A DNA stretch of 64,000 bases. Source: Asterella californica. Taxonomy: Eukaryota; Streptophyta; Marchantiopsida; Marchantiales; Aytoniaceae. The stretch lies in NCBI GenBank assembly GCA_036924285.1, contig JAYKYS010000011.1:9548001-9612000 (forward strand), written 5' to 3'. Within the stretch, counting starts at the first letter, position 1. Every line of letters begins with the position of its first letter. The position numbers and the translations under genes are program-made. A model generated the notes under the pieces. It did not search any database. It was not told where the DNA came from and saw only the letters and a program-made list of their open reading frames with translations. Below are positions 37,301 to 48,200 of this stretch, piece after piece.

Positions 37301-38394
37301 GGCATGAACCATTCAATCTAATACAGAAAAGACCTTCAGCAGTTGTAAAACCTACAAACCAATTATCGAAATAAGATAGGTTAGTTAACTCTAATGGAGT
37401 TAACTTTCTAAATATAGGTTCTAAGAAATGCTTCATAAACTTATACTCTTTTAAGGAAATTCTATTTAAAAAACAGAATGCGTATTAGGTAGTTCTTTGA
37501 ACGGTAAATTGTAAAATATTTTCATGATTCTCTGGTTTCTGGTGCATCTTTCGTGAATCAGAAGCTGGTTTCTATTGCGAAATAGTGTTTGTGACTTAAA
37601 GAAGATAGATAACTCCATACAAGCAATATCCAATAGTTCCAATGAGAAGTTTAAATTGAACATTCATTTCTGGTTACTCGTCGATATTTATCAATCATTA
37701 TCAGTTAATGACTTCCATGACTTAATGATCCAGTAGGTCAAGGGAGACACGCTATGGGATCCTAGTCTAAGTATGATAAAAGTAAAAAGTTGTACACATG
37801 TCATCTAGTGGCCAAATGTATCTATGATCACGAAAGAAGGCACTTAGGGACGTAATGGAGACAAACCCTTATTGGTGTTGGTGTAACTCATGTTTAGAAG
37901 TTACACCGCGCATCTTGGACATCCAGTTATAGTGTAACTTTGTTGAAATTAGTAGATTTCTTCTAAGCTCATAAGCGACGGACAATTTAGACTTTCCTAA
38001 TAAAATAATATGCATCCAAACTGCACTTTGGACCATGTAGAGGAAAAAGACAAAAGTAGAGAGAATTGAAAAATCCTCAAGCCTCATTGATTAGACACAA
38101 CATAGAGGGTGCCATAGAGATATTAATGAGAATTTTAAAAATATTAATGAGAAAATATTCAATATTTATAAATAAAAGTATTTTGTATTTATATATTGTA
38201 TGTTAACTGCAAAAATACATTCTAGATTTTCTGGAGAGAAATCATAAAAGATGTGGATTGTGACGTACTACAAGAACTATAGGATCGAGTTGCAATCCTG
38301 TCAATCAAGTTGCAACCCTTGCATATTCCTCTCTTCCAAACTTGGAATAGATGAATATACATTCAAACTATAAAAAAAAGAAAAAAAAAAAAGA
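34311..38394. other. AT-rich desert
   Basis: No gene recognised. The sequence shares with 46449-46474 one 26-bp segment in inverted orientation (34809-34834). The short ORFs are rich in F, K, N and I, as expected from AT-rich non-coding DNA. Confidence 0.55.
34514..34543. repeat. Perfect 14-bp palindrome with 2-nt loop
   Basis: CACCCATGTACACT pairs with the following AGTGTACATGGGTG. It lies in non-coding AT-rich DNA. Confidence 0.95.
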
Positions 38395-38790
38395 GACAAA
38401 CGTTTAACACATCATCAAAATAATCATCGATAACCTACTGACATCAGGTTTCAAAAATATTTTAATAAGAAATAGTCACAAGGTTTGAAATCGTTACTTG
38501 TGTCAAAGTTAACTTCACTACATTTAATGAGCTGAATTTAGTTCACTAAATTTAAATTCTATTGGATCACTGCATTACACATGCTCACTTCTGTTTTCTA
38601 AAACCCATACCACACGAAAAGAACCGTTCTTTGGTATAAAGTTATGTAACTCTATAAGTAAGAGTAAAAATATTTTTAATCGTGGATTTTATTTTATAGA
38701 TTACTTTTTAAAAAAATTATTAAAATAAATTAAATTTCTTTGCATATTCTTTTCTTCCGAAATTAGGAGAGATGAATATGCAAAGAAATA
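38395..38790 (+). repeat. Diverged direct repeat, copy 2 (partner at 33890-34310)
   Basis: Same phrase order as copy 1, including ACAAACGTTTAACACA and TTCTTTGGTATAAAG. It ends with TTTGCATATTC ... GAATATGCAAA, which could be the terminal inverted repeat of a small non-autonomous element. Confidence 0.75.
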
Positions 38791-39929
38791 CACATCATAA
38801 TGTTGAACAAGCATGCATAAGGATCCCAGGCTATCGATTTGGTACAAGGGAGATAGTATTTTTAATAACTATCTGGAAAATACGAAACAATGCCACTTAA
38901 TTATATTAAGTCCTCGTTCGCTGTGAGACTTCGTGGAACAGGACGGTCCTGTCCTTACAGACTGAGCCCTCCCCTGCAATAGGAGGAATCGAGCCCACGT
39001 CGCCGTGGCTACGGGCAGGTGGGACTTACAGGAATGATAGGTAGTGAACATAGTGGGAGCAAACATGCACGAGAGAAGTCGAAAGCAAAAACAACTATAT
39101 ATATCCATGTCTTTGTCTCGCACAGTCCACGATTAGCCGTGCAAATGCAGAGCACTTCCAGTATAAGAACATTCTCAGAAGATTCTGTCACTGCGCCCTT
39201 GCGCTCTTGTAATTTCCGCCGCACTAACCGCAACCGTGTCGCCTATACCTTTCCGGTCCTTTCGGCCGCGCACTAAGGCAGGCAGTGCCATAAATGATCT
39301 TTGGAATGCATGTGCAGCTTGTGAAGTTTGGTCCACCGGTTGAAAGCTTTTTCCCCTAACTTTCCTTCCCTGGATTCAGCTGGCTTTTGTATTTCCGTTT
39401 CACGGCATAACACTCAGTCAGTTTACATTTAGAAAAACCGGCGGTAGACACTTGCATACCAATGGTAACCTTACTAATAACGACCATCTATTAAGGCGTG
39501 TCAAAACTGAAATCTTTTGGTTATATTTTTCTGCGGTGGTTCATAGTTACTGTTACTAATATTTATAGTTATTTATCATTGCGGTTTTTTTCCGACCGTA
39601 ATCTTTTTTGGTCGTCAGTTTGAATTAGAGATTTTTTCTCTTAAAACAATCAGTCTTTCGCTACTGAACAAGAAATATTCAGTCTTCTGATGAGATATAT
39701 CTGACACTCGATTGCACTCGGATTGTGTTAGAGATGTGATCTCTTATGCTCAAATTTTTAATCTTTATTTTTCTTAAAATTTTCTATATTCTCGTGTATT
39801 TTTGAGACATACATATTTTCTATTTTTTATATTCTCATGTATTTTTGAGATACTTCGTTTATCCGAACATAGAGAGGTATTGCAAGAGGTGGAGCTTATT
39901 TTAGAAATAGAGGCTTTTGTCAATTCGGA
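38791..39929. other. Intergenic stretch left of the Harbinger relic
   Basis: No gene recognised. A short tandem duplication with CTCGTGTATTTTTGAGACAT lies near 39780-39855 (period about 48 bp). The left end of the Harbinger-type element may lie here, but I could not fix a terminal inverted repeat. Confidence 0.4.
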
Positions 39930-41085
39930 GATGATTCAGTACATTCTTTGACATCAACAGAAGATACAGATTCAACCGATTATTCAAGTTCTGGTGATGA
40001 GATATTCGGTTTATATTTAACATTAGAGAATGCAAGATATTTAGATCGTTCTACTATGTTTTCAAAAAACAAAGATTTTGTACAAAATTTCTTCTCTGAA
40101 CTACCAGAAGCTTCATTCTGCCAGCTTACTTGTATGAATAAACATTCTTTTCTAACGTTATTTTCTCTTGTACAAGATCATCATGTATTCATGAATAAGT
40201 CTAGACTTTCTCAAGCATGGGATTACAGGTTGCAGTGGCACTTGATCAATTATGTCATAAAATAATGGAGCTTGTTTGGATAGATTTCTTTTTTATGAGA
40301 AATTTGTCATGTGAGTATGGTGAACTACACCAAATGAGTGATGATCATGTTGGAATTAAGATTAAGAAACCAAGTGAAATGGCCCACTCAAGTTGAGCAA
40401 GTTCATATTGCAGATCATTTTGCTACAAAAGGTTTTCCAGGGTACGTAGGATCGATGGTACTTAAGTCAAAGACCTCGTTACGATGGAAATTGATAAGAA
40501 ATATAATTACAGTATCAATGCTCAAGTGATACGCAATCATCAGAGAAAAATTCTGTATATCTTTTCAGGTATACCGAGAAGTTGTCAAGATCTAAGTTGT
40601 TTACGAAAATAAGATATTTGGGGACATCTACATACAGGGAATATGTTCTTTGAGTCTCATCGGTACTTACTAGGTGATTCAAGATATTTTCCTCTTTGAC
40701 ATTTAGTACATTTTTTTCGAATGACTTCTAGAGACAAAAAGAATTTAATACTTGTGTTGCACATGCTAGAGTAGCAAATGAGCATTGCATCGGTATTCTT
40801 AAATAGAGATGACATTCTTTGAAACAACTGAGGACACTGCTGAAAATGAAAGACGAGAACAAGATTCTAGTGAGATGGGTAAACTGTTGTGCACTGTTGC
40901 ATAACTTTTTGTTGAAGCAAAAAGATGAGTGGACTGAAGCAGATGGGTAGTTAATTTTAGATAAGGATATAAATAGAGATCTTATAGAAAATGACATCAA
41001 CACTAATGAGACGTTTCAGATAAACAGAGTAATGAGTACTTGTTTAGAGATGAATAGACAAGTTGGTGGAGTTCTGTTCAGATAA
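39930..41085 (+). pseudogene. PIF/Harbinger DDE transposase relic
   Basis: The conserved blocks of a PIF/Harbinger-type nuclease appear in order but in different frames. They are an N-terminal domain ending FLTLFSLVQDHHVFMNKSR (40141-40205), a VKWPTQVEQ...KGFPGYVG block (about 40376-40450), then IDGT with the first catalytic Asp near 40454, KYNYSINAQVI and IFSGIPRSCQDL, YLLGDSRYF with the second Asp near 40676, ARVANEHCIGILK with the Glu near 40780, and WVNCCALLHNFLLKQ near the C-terminus. Harbinger transposases cut and paste elements at 3-bp target sites with a Myb-like partner. At least five stops or frameshifts make this copy dead. The C-terminal polar tail can be followed to about 41085. 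Confidence 0.85.
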
Positions 41086-41307
41086 TCTTGGAGGAGATTG
41101 TAGTGATATGATTCATTAAATCATTTTCTAATGTGATTTTGTACTCTTGATAATAAAGCGTGTACTCAAAACCTCACTCATTATATATAAGTGTCTCAGT
41201 ATAAAAACAATATGTCTCAACAACAAAATACTATCACAATACTAAGTGAACAACAAATAACAATAAGAACCAAATAAACACTCTACAAAGTAAACAACAA
41301 TTCACAT

Positions 41308-41721
41308 TTAGAAGAGTGAATGATGAGAGATAACATATCTTCCTAGTTGCAACTCTAGGAGGTAGGTAATCTTTTCTTCCATAACACGTAGTAGAACTTC
41401 AGTGTTTAGTAAAGTACGAGATGTCCATATTATAACATGGAACTTATCTAGACAAATCTCTAGAAAAGCTTTTACTCCAGGCCGAACCGCGTACCAGATT
41501 GAGAGCTTCTTGGTAGTCTCTACTACGTACTCTCTTTCATGAGCTGTCATCAACTCATGCTCGTTCCTTCTCACTTGTACCAAAAGACCATACAAATCAA
41601 GGATAAGAGTCTTACACCTTATGATAGTAGGATGAATCAAACAAGGCAAGAACTCTTTAGACCCTTGTACACGAGATAGTTCGTCTCTCCACACTTCAAT
41701 CTCATATTCCATAGCCTTTAG

Positions 41722-41799
<78 letters not shown>

Positions 41800-41895
41800 A
41801 GAAGCTCATCTTCCTTCTGCTGAATAGTCAAGGTTAAAGCATCAGCTTTCTTCTTCTGCCGATTTATCCTCTCGAAGAGAATTCTATCTTCATCA
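41308..41895 (-). pseudogene. FCP1/HAD-like phosphatase domain with coiled coil, frame-broken at a microsatellite
   Basis: Read on the minus strand, a charged helix starting DEDRILFERINRQKKKADAL leads into a long (GA)n tract that encodes alternating Arg-Glu, then ELKAMEYEIEVWRDELSRVQG and an FCP1/NIF-type HAD domain. Motif I reads KTLILDLYGLL: the nucleophile Asp is kept but the second Asp of the usual DxDG is Tyr. Motif II is VIIWTSR. WYAVRPGVKAFLEICLDKF fits the intervening helix. HAD phosphatases of this type dephosphorylate phosphoserine proteins such as the RNA polymerase II tail; the changed motif makes activity unlikely. The frame before the microsatellite is offset by one from the frame after it, so the repeat length breaks the gene. 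The C-terminus of the domain is also short. Possible host gene copy or element cargo. Confidence 0.6.
41721..41798. repeat. (CT)n / (GA)n microsatellite
   Basis: About 76 bp of CT dinucleotides with a single TTTC interruption near 41752. On the minus strand it lies inside the coiled-coil segment of the FCP1/HAD-like relic and would encode Arg-Glu repeats. Confidence 0.97.
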
Positions 41896-41939
41896 TATAT
41901 AAAAATTAAAGCATGGTTTAATCAATATCAATATCAACC

Positions 41940-42035
41940 AAGTATGAAGCAAAATCCATCCAACGAAATAAACAAACATCTTACTAACTTATAAAACATG
42001 AAGCAAAATCCATCCAACAAAACAAAGAAATATCT
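41940..42035. repeat. 54-bp imperfect tandem duplication
   Basis: ATGAAGCAAAATCCATCCAAC occurs at about 41945 and 41999, each followed by a similar AACAAA-rich stretch ending in ATCTTA. Confidence 0.8.
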
Positions 42036-42039
42036 TATT

Positions 42040-43075
42040 GGATGGTGGAGGATCCCGCAGCGAAGATTGGGAGGTCTTGATCTCGTTGAGAAGACTAGGG
42101 ATCATGAATATGAGACTCGACGTGATATGAAATTTGAATGATAGCGACTCGAGAAGTATTCCGATATGATCATGAGATGAGGCAACATCATATCCATCCA
42201 AGTCTCGGGATGTTTCGCCAATCTCTCTTTACTCATATGCTTCTTCAAAGAAAAAATCACCGCATCCAAAGAGTCTAAAATGAACTCAACCCAATCATAA
42301 TCTTTGAGACCCTCCTCTACTTTTATTTTCACATATAAAGTTAATTATCCATGCACTTCTTTTGGACGTCGATGAGCCAAAAAAAATACAATTGATGAGC
42401 TGAAATACTGACCTCCACTCAAAGTATTCACACATCCATAACGAGTATCGCTTCTCTTTTTCATCTTTTTGAAGAAACCAATCATCTATCAAACTTCTCT
42501 TAACACTATGAGGACGTGAGACAATTGTTTCCATAGGTAGAACAAATTTCTCAAAGACAGAAAACTCGTCAAGCAAAATCTCATGTCCTCTTATAGTAGC
42601 AGGGCGAGTCTCCTCATCATACGAACTGATAAAATGTATGCAGTATGGAATATGCAAAGATTACAAACTAGTAATGAATATCATGCTTACAAGTTTAAAG
42701 CTCATACATATAAAAAGATTTCTGCACTAATGACTAGCATCTATATAAGTTTGAAAGAGCTACATGAAGAGATTTGTAAAAAACTTTTTGACCATAGATA
42801 CTTACATTCAGACGAGGAAATTCAAAAGAAAAAACATAGATCCACCAATAACTTAGTGGATCTATGGCTTCTTCTTCAACTCCATATAATGCATTCTCTA
42901 CTTCCTCTTTTTGAACTGAACACCTTTTCAAATGATATTTCTTATTTTCCTCATGACTAAATTTGAACATGGATGATCCCTCTCTCAATTTTTCTTCAAT
43001 CTTATTTATAAAAAAATAAAGGGGAGGGTAAACATAACAGAACTTTAGGATAACCAAGACTTTATAGCGAAACAA
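42040..43075 (-). pseudogene. Unrecognised coding-like fragments, probably of the same gene as the HAD-like relic
   Basis: Three minus-strand pieces look coding. The first (about 43075-42800) contains KFSHEENKKYHLKRCSV and EEVENALYGVEEEAIDPLSYW and meets a good donor (AATGTAAGT). The second (about 42635-42410) runs from SYDEETRPATIRGHEILLDE to RYSLWMCEYFEW and is bounded by a TTTTATCAG acceptor and an AGGTCAGT donor. The third (about 42330-42120) contains GLKDYDWVEFILDSLDAVI and KHPETWMDMMLPHLMIISEYF. They have the look of exons of a spliced gene, but the phases I tried do not join cleanly, so the gene is decayed or mis-parsed. I recognise no domain. Orientation and position fit the upstream part of the gene that ends in the HAD-like domain. 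Confidence 0.35.
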
Positions 43076-43089
43076 CGTTATTTTCCCAT

Positions 43090-43640
43090 ACTAAAAAACA
43101 TAATAGTATTGTTTTGCCCGCTAAACCAATGAAACAATACTTTTTTCTCGAATAAGATCGAGACAACTCTGTATCGTTCTTGTGTGAACGATACAACCAT
43201 TGTTTCATCCAAGAGCTTTACGATTCATGGTTGTTCACTCGAAGCTAGGCGAAACAAGACTGTTTCTCTTGAAAAATGAGCGAAACAGTTTTTCAGTCGT
43301 TTTCTAAAAAAATCAAGCGAAACAAGGCAGTTTCACTCGGTCTAATAGCTATCAAGCAAGATAGTCGTGTTTTACTAAAGAAACAAAAGAAACAGTTTTG
43401 TTAGCTCGTTTCTCAAAAAGATCGAGCGAAACAGGTCTCTTTTGATCGAAGAGAAAGACGAGCGAAATAGTTTTTTTTCGCTTGATAACGGAGCATGTCG
43501 ACCAAAACAAGACTTTTTGCTCATTATCAAGCGAAATAGTTCTGTTTTGCTCGACTGTATAATTGAAACAACTTGATTCGCTTGAATATCAAGCGAAACA
43601 ATTGTTTCGCCCAAGCTCATAGCGATTGAAACATGAATCA
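43090..43640. repeat. Cluster of CGAAACA-type motifs
   Basis: Within about 550 bp the heptamer GCGAAAC or close variants (GCGAAAT, GTTTCGC) occur at least eight times in both orientations, usually as GAGCGAAACAG or AAGCGAAACAA, with several more relaxed versions (TGAAACAA, CAAAACAAG). No ORF of interest spans the cluster. It may be a sub-terminal repeat array of a DNA transposon or a cluster of protein-binding sites. Confidence 0.75.
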
Positions 43641-43989
43641 CTCATTGTAAGACGAATCACTATGATATCATCTTACATCTGAAGGCAATTCAAGGACGAT
43701 TCATATTAAATCGATGTAACCTAACATAACTAAACATTCAATTCAAACTCAAAAAATCATTGCAATAAACGCATTGATGGTCATTCATGACTTACTTGAA
43801 CAACTCGAACAACACTTGGATTTCTCCCACCATCTCGTCCTCTCTCATCACTTGAGCCTCTCTCATCACCTCGTCCTTGACAAGCAGCTCTACTACTACT
43901 CGCTCTTCTCATCTTCATCACTCAGATTCTCAAAATCGCTCAGAAATACTACCGCAAAAACAGTTCGATTTGTAGAACACAAGAAAATC

Positions 43990-44225
43990 TCCTAGTTGCT
44001 CACCACTCTCTCATTCTCGGGGTTCACTCTTTCATCTTTAACACTCTCCTCCTTCTTCAAAACCCTCTTGCCTCAAGCTAAACTCCTCTTCTACTCTTAC
44101 TTCCGATCTCCTCTCATTCTTTCTTTCCATCTCCTCTCTCCTCTCTCTCTCTTTTCAAAGCTCTCTCTCTCTTTCTTTCTCCCTCCTCTTCTCTCTCTCT
44201 TTTCAAAGCTCTCTCAAGAGATCCT
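43990..44225. repeat. Pyrimidine-rich tract with duplicated segment
   Basis: A strongly CT-biased stretch in which CTCTCTCTCTTTTCAAAGCT occurs twice (about 44145-44165 and 44192-44212). Confidence 0.8.
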
Positions 44226-44489
44226 CCATCTTCCGCTTGTATGCAAACATTGTATGCACAGTGCAATTCTTTTTGTGTCAGATAAACGTAAGATTCTCAA
44301 GTTCTTGTATAAATTCTTGTAAATACAAATGACTACTGCTAACACACAAATGATCAATCTCATACTTGGATCAGCTTCAAACATACAAATCGTAATGAGT
44401 AAACAGAGATATTAGTTTGTAACAGCTTGCTCGTATCAACTTCATGATAAGAAAATATTTTTCACTAAATCAATGAAATCAAAAGACCT

Positions 44490-45055
44490 TTGATTTCTTC
44501 GATACCTCTTTCCGCTTTTGTCATTTCAATCTAAAGAGTCATTTTCTATTTCTTCACTTTCTCACTTTCTGAAGATTCTCTAGCTTTTCTCTTCTCGTCT
44601 AAAGATGCTCACCTATAATCTAGAAAGACTTTTCTGTATTCAGATTTGTCTTTCAAGCTCTCTTCGTAAACTGAGAGAACAGAAGTTCTTCAGTTAGAAC
44701 GATGAGCTTTACTACTCCTAGCAGATTCTGAAATAGTTCAAGTTTCAAGACCTTGCTCAGATATGATACTCTCCTCGTTTTCTTTCATTGGCTCGTCTCT
44801 CGCTCCAACACCATCTTCTTCTCCTTCACCCAAGGCTTCATGCAGTGGTGCAGTATGGTACAACTCTTCTTCGAATGAAACTTTAGATGATTGATATATC
44901 TCAGAAGGTCGACAAGTAAACTCAGAATCATCGATGTATTCATCATGATAATGATAATCCGATTCATCCAAATCATCATCTAATCCACAGAATCCTGTAA
45001 ACCTATAGAAGATATTGCCGAAAGATCTATATTGTCCGACTTTCAAGTACATCAT
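44490..45055 (-). pseudogene. Acidic, charged coding-like fragment
   Basis: From 45055 down to 44738 a minus frame encodes 105 residues including a very acidic patch (DDDLDESDYHYHDEYIDDSE) and a glycine/glutamate-rich segment. The same frame then continues through about 240 bp interrupted only by four or five single stops, with charged, helix-like composition (VYEESLKDKSEYRKVFLDY, then EKRKARESSESEKVKK). This pattern, sense-like composition with scattered stops, suggests a decayed exon rather than chance. It could be the N-terminal part of the FCP1/HAD-like relic further left. Family not recognised. Confidence 0.35.
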
Positions 45056-45456
45056 TCATACAATCGAAATGAGGACACGAGAATTTAACTTCTCATGGTG
45101 TTACATTTGACATGAGTCATTTCTGTCTCAGTCACACCTCGGCCAGTGCTATCTTTCAATTCTCTTGCTTTCTTATACATATCAGTGTATCGAGTCACTC
45201 GTTTCCTCAGCTCCTCTCTTGTGACCAAAAGAAAATCAGCTAATCCGGTTATCTACGACGCCATGACGTTGAAGACAATAGATTTTGTCAAAGATCTTCC
45301 AACTCCGACCTTCGTCTTCATGACGTCCACATCCATCATTTATAGTTCTGAAGGAGATAGAGTTGTTGAGAGTGATCGAGTCGATTCACAATTTGATCAA
45401 ACTGAAAGTGTTATCGGTGTTACATTTTTCATCCGGAGAGAAACGTGCAAGCAAAC

Positions 45457-45585
45457 ATGGCTCCGAAACAAGTCGAGCCATTGAAGAGAAAAAAATTACG
45501 TTTGAATGCTTCTGACTATGACAAGATTGTCAGTTATTTGAAAGATCCTGATAATTTTGCATTTTTATATGGAGCTGGAACATGA
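45457..45585 (+). pseudogene. N-terminal fragment of a possible Harbinger partner protein
   Basis: A clean ATG opens a 42-residue peptide, MAPKQVEPLKRKKLRLNASD followed by a segment with VSYLKDPDNFAFLYG, then a TGA. A basic start followed by a hydrophobic Y..I..YL....NF..LYG pattern resembles the start of small proteins accompanying PIF/Harbinger-type transposases. The usual continuation with a Myb/SANT fold is missing here. It lies on the + strand, the same as the transposase relic about 4.4 kb to the left. Confidence 0.35.
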
Positions 45586-48200
45586 CCTAGGGCAAGCACA
45601 AGCTTCACTCCCTCCAATTTCAAAATTGTTTCACTACAATTGAACTTCAATGAGGCGTACAAAATTGTGGACGGAGCATTCATATCATGACCAGATGCAC
45701 TATCTTCAGTAACAGACACCAATAAAAAACTAGCGTTTAACTTTGCAACCCCTTTCTAAAAACTGCGGTCATAAGATCCGGTATCTATACAAAGTTGACA
45801 GTATAACTTTTCCCTACTCGACATAACTAAATTATATTCCTAATACGGTTAATATTCTTCCGACCATAAAAGAATATTTTTTCCAAGCTTTTATACTCCC
45901 TATTAGCATGTTATCTTCAATCCACCTCACTGTAGTGGGATCTATATTGGTGTCAACTAGATTAGTCAAAGACTTGGCATGGAATGACTCGTGTCTGTTT
46001 TATTCTCTGATTCTAACCGATAACATATGTTTGGTTTTTTGAGTTTTTTTCCCCGACGAAGATGAATGGAGCTTGCTGGAAAAGTACTCGTATGTGGCTA
46101 AAAAATGGGATTTTCTGAAGGCAGATTCACATGCTAAATTATTTATGTTTTTAAGCAACTAGTTCTGTATGAGAGAGAACCGATCAGTAGAACAGCATGA
46201 GTAATATACAACCACAACGACACTGCAACTTGTTACATCCGTTTCTTTTAGATTACTCACGAGAGAATGTGATGTCGTTGCTTGCTTGAATCCAGTCGTT
46301 CAGACCAGTTTGACACAATACATTTTATTTTGAGCTTTCTTTACCTATACCATAATTCTATGTCTAAGATCACATTGCAGAGATTAATCTCACTTTTTGA
46401 TTTTTTATTCAATATATATATAGTTTTTGCCAGAGGTCTCGACCAGCAAATATCTTTCCCCACGGCCTTGTACAACTACGAGGAAGATGACAAGAATGTT
46501 AGAGAAGAGGACGGGGAACACGAAACGAACGGGGAAAAATACAATCTCACGGCTGGTTCCGTGAAGTCAAAGATGAATTTAAATGTGACGGAAAAATATA
46601 CTGTCTCTCTCTCTGTGTATAAATTGAAGGAAGCGGAGGACTGTACAGTCGCCACGGCTGATTTCGTCAAGTCTAAGTCTAAATTTAAATATCAAAGTTA
46701 GTGTCACTAAATTTAAATTTCTATATTTAAAAACTAAATTAAACTACTCTCACCTGAATGAGACACATGGGCTCTGAAAACAAGAAAATCCATAAGTGCT
46801 GTAAGGTTAACTGTAACTACTCGACTATAACTAAAATCCTTTTTACGATTCAAGACAATCTATCGAGAGTTAACCCTTTTTAAGAGAGAGATTAATCCAT
46901 AAATAACACCTTATGTAAGTAACCCTCACTTCTAAGTGTACATGAGGCTCAATATCTCGTCAATCAATCGACTCTTGGTCGACTGATTCACCGGATATAT
47001 ATATTGGAGAGTGCAGTTTCGCTTATAGATGAACAACAAAAAGTATAATGCGGAATATGATGTTAATTCTTCACTTGATCTTGGATTTTGGCAAGCTCAA
47101 ATCAGAATCTATAATGACTTACTGTTATCTGACGAATAAAATTCTATTTAAGTCAGTGCAGTATAGAATAGTAGAGGAGTGTTAGACTTGTAACCGGATC
47201 CAGTGGTAGAGAAATGTTTGTAGTAGAGTTTATTTCTCCACAAGTTACGCAAAGATTCATAAAACTATAAACAAAAATGACATAACGTAATAGATAGAAT
47301 ATAAACAGAATCACATAACAGTCAATAAAAAATCTATTTTATAATTAAAAGTTGATCATAAATTAAACTATTATACATATTTCACTTCTCTATCAGAAGA
47401 AAAAGAGGGTGAATATATATTCTTCCCATAAATGTTTGTTTTGTTTTCTTTACAAGAGAAATATGCATGTAACATGAACTTATTATTGGGGAAACGGAAG
47501 AGGACAAGCGGAAGAAACGAGAGAGAAATTTCTCAATCTAATTGGTGAAAAAAAGTGAATGTAACTGAATTTATAGATTAAACTAAGTTTTGCGTTTATC
47601 TGAAATTGTATTAATACTTGTAAGTAATAAAATAGATTAAATTAAATAGTGCGTTGATATGACGAGAAGCTAGTTGTGGAGAGTAAGAACATAGCTCACG
47701 TGGCAGCAGGACTATTTGTAAAAACATTTACTACACATATAACAATATGGAACAATGACTATAATTCCAATTTAACGTGTGAGTGCGGGAGATTGAATCC
47801 CGTCTAATTTTTTCCAGAGCTTTTTATGAGAATATGAACTTCTGGGGGATGTATAGGAGAAAATAACAATTATTATATCCAGAAAGTTGTGAAAAAATGA
47901 ACTTCCCGGGGATGTCTAGGAGAAAATAACAAATTTTATTTTAAAAGTTTAAAGTTAAAATTTAGAATGAATTTAGAAAATGTAGCTATTAACAAATCGT
48001 GACCAGATCACGCAAAGAACATTTACTATTGGTTTCACGGGAAAGTACTGGTAAAAAGAAGCTACCTTAAAATACAAACATCGAACGAACGTTAGGTGAA
48101 TGATCATGCACGCTTTAAAAAAACACAAATCAAATAGAACGCAGTACAAGATTCAGATAGAATCGAGTCTTGCAAAAATCTTAATTAAATTCAAAAGAGA
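45586..48200. other. AT-rich intergenic stretch
   Basis: No supported gene. A 139-residue plus frame at 46282-46701 has a hydrophobic first half and a charged second half without a domain; it holds the 26-bp segment shared in inverted orientation with 34809-34834. A 63-bp tandem duplication with GGGGATGT...TAGGAGAAAATAACA lies at about 47836-47935. Confidence 0.45.

Noticed and set aside
46282..46701. 139-residue plus ORF
   Set aside because: Hydrophobic half looks AT-driven, charged half has no domain, and no promoter or splice context was seen.
47785..47815. Sequence resembling a tRNA T-arm (GGGAGATTGAATCCCG)
   Set aside because: No acceptor, D or anticodon arm could be placed around it.
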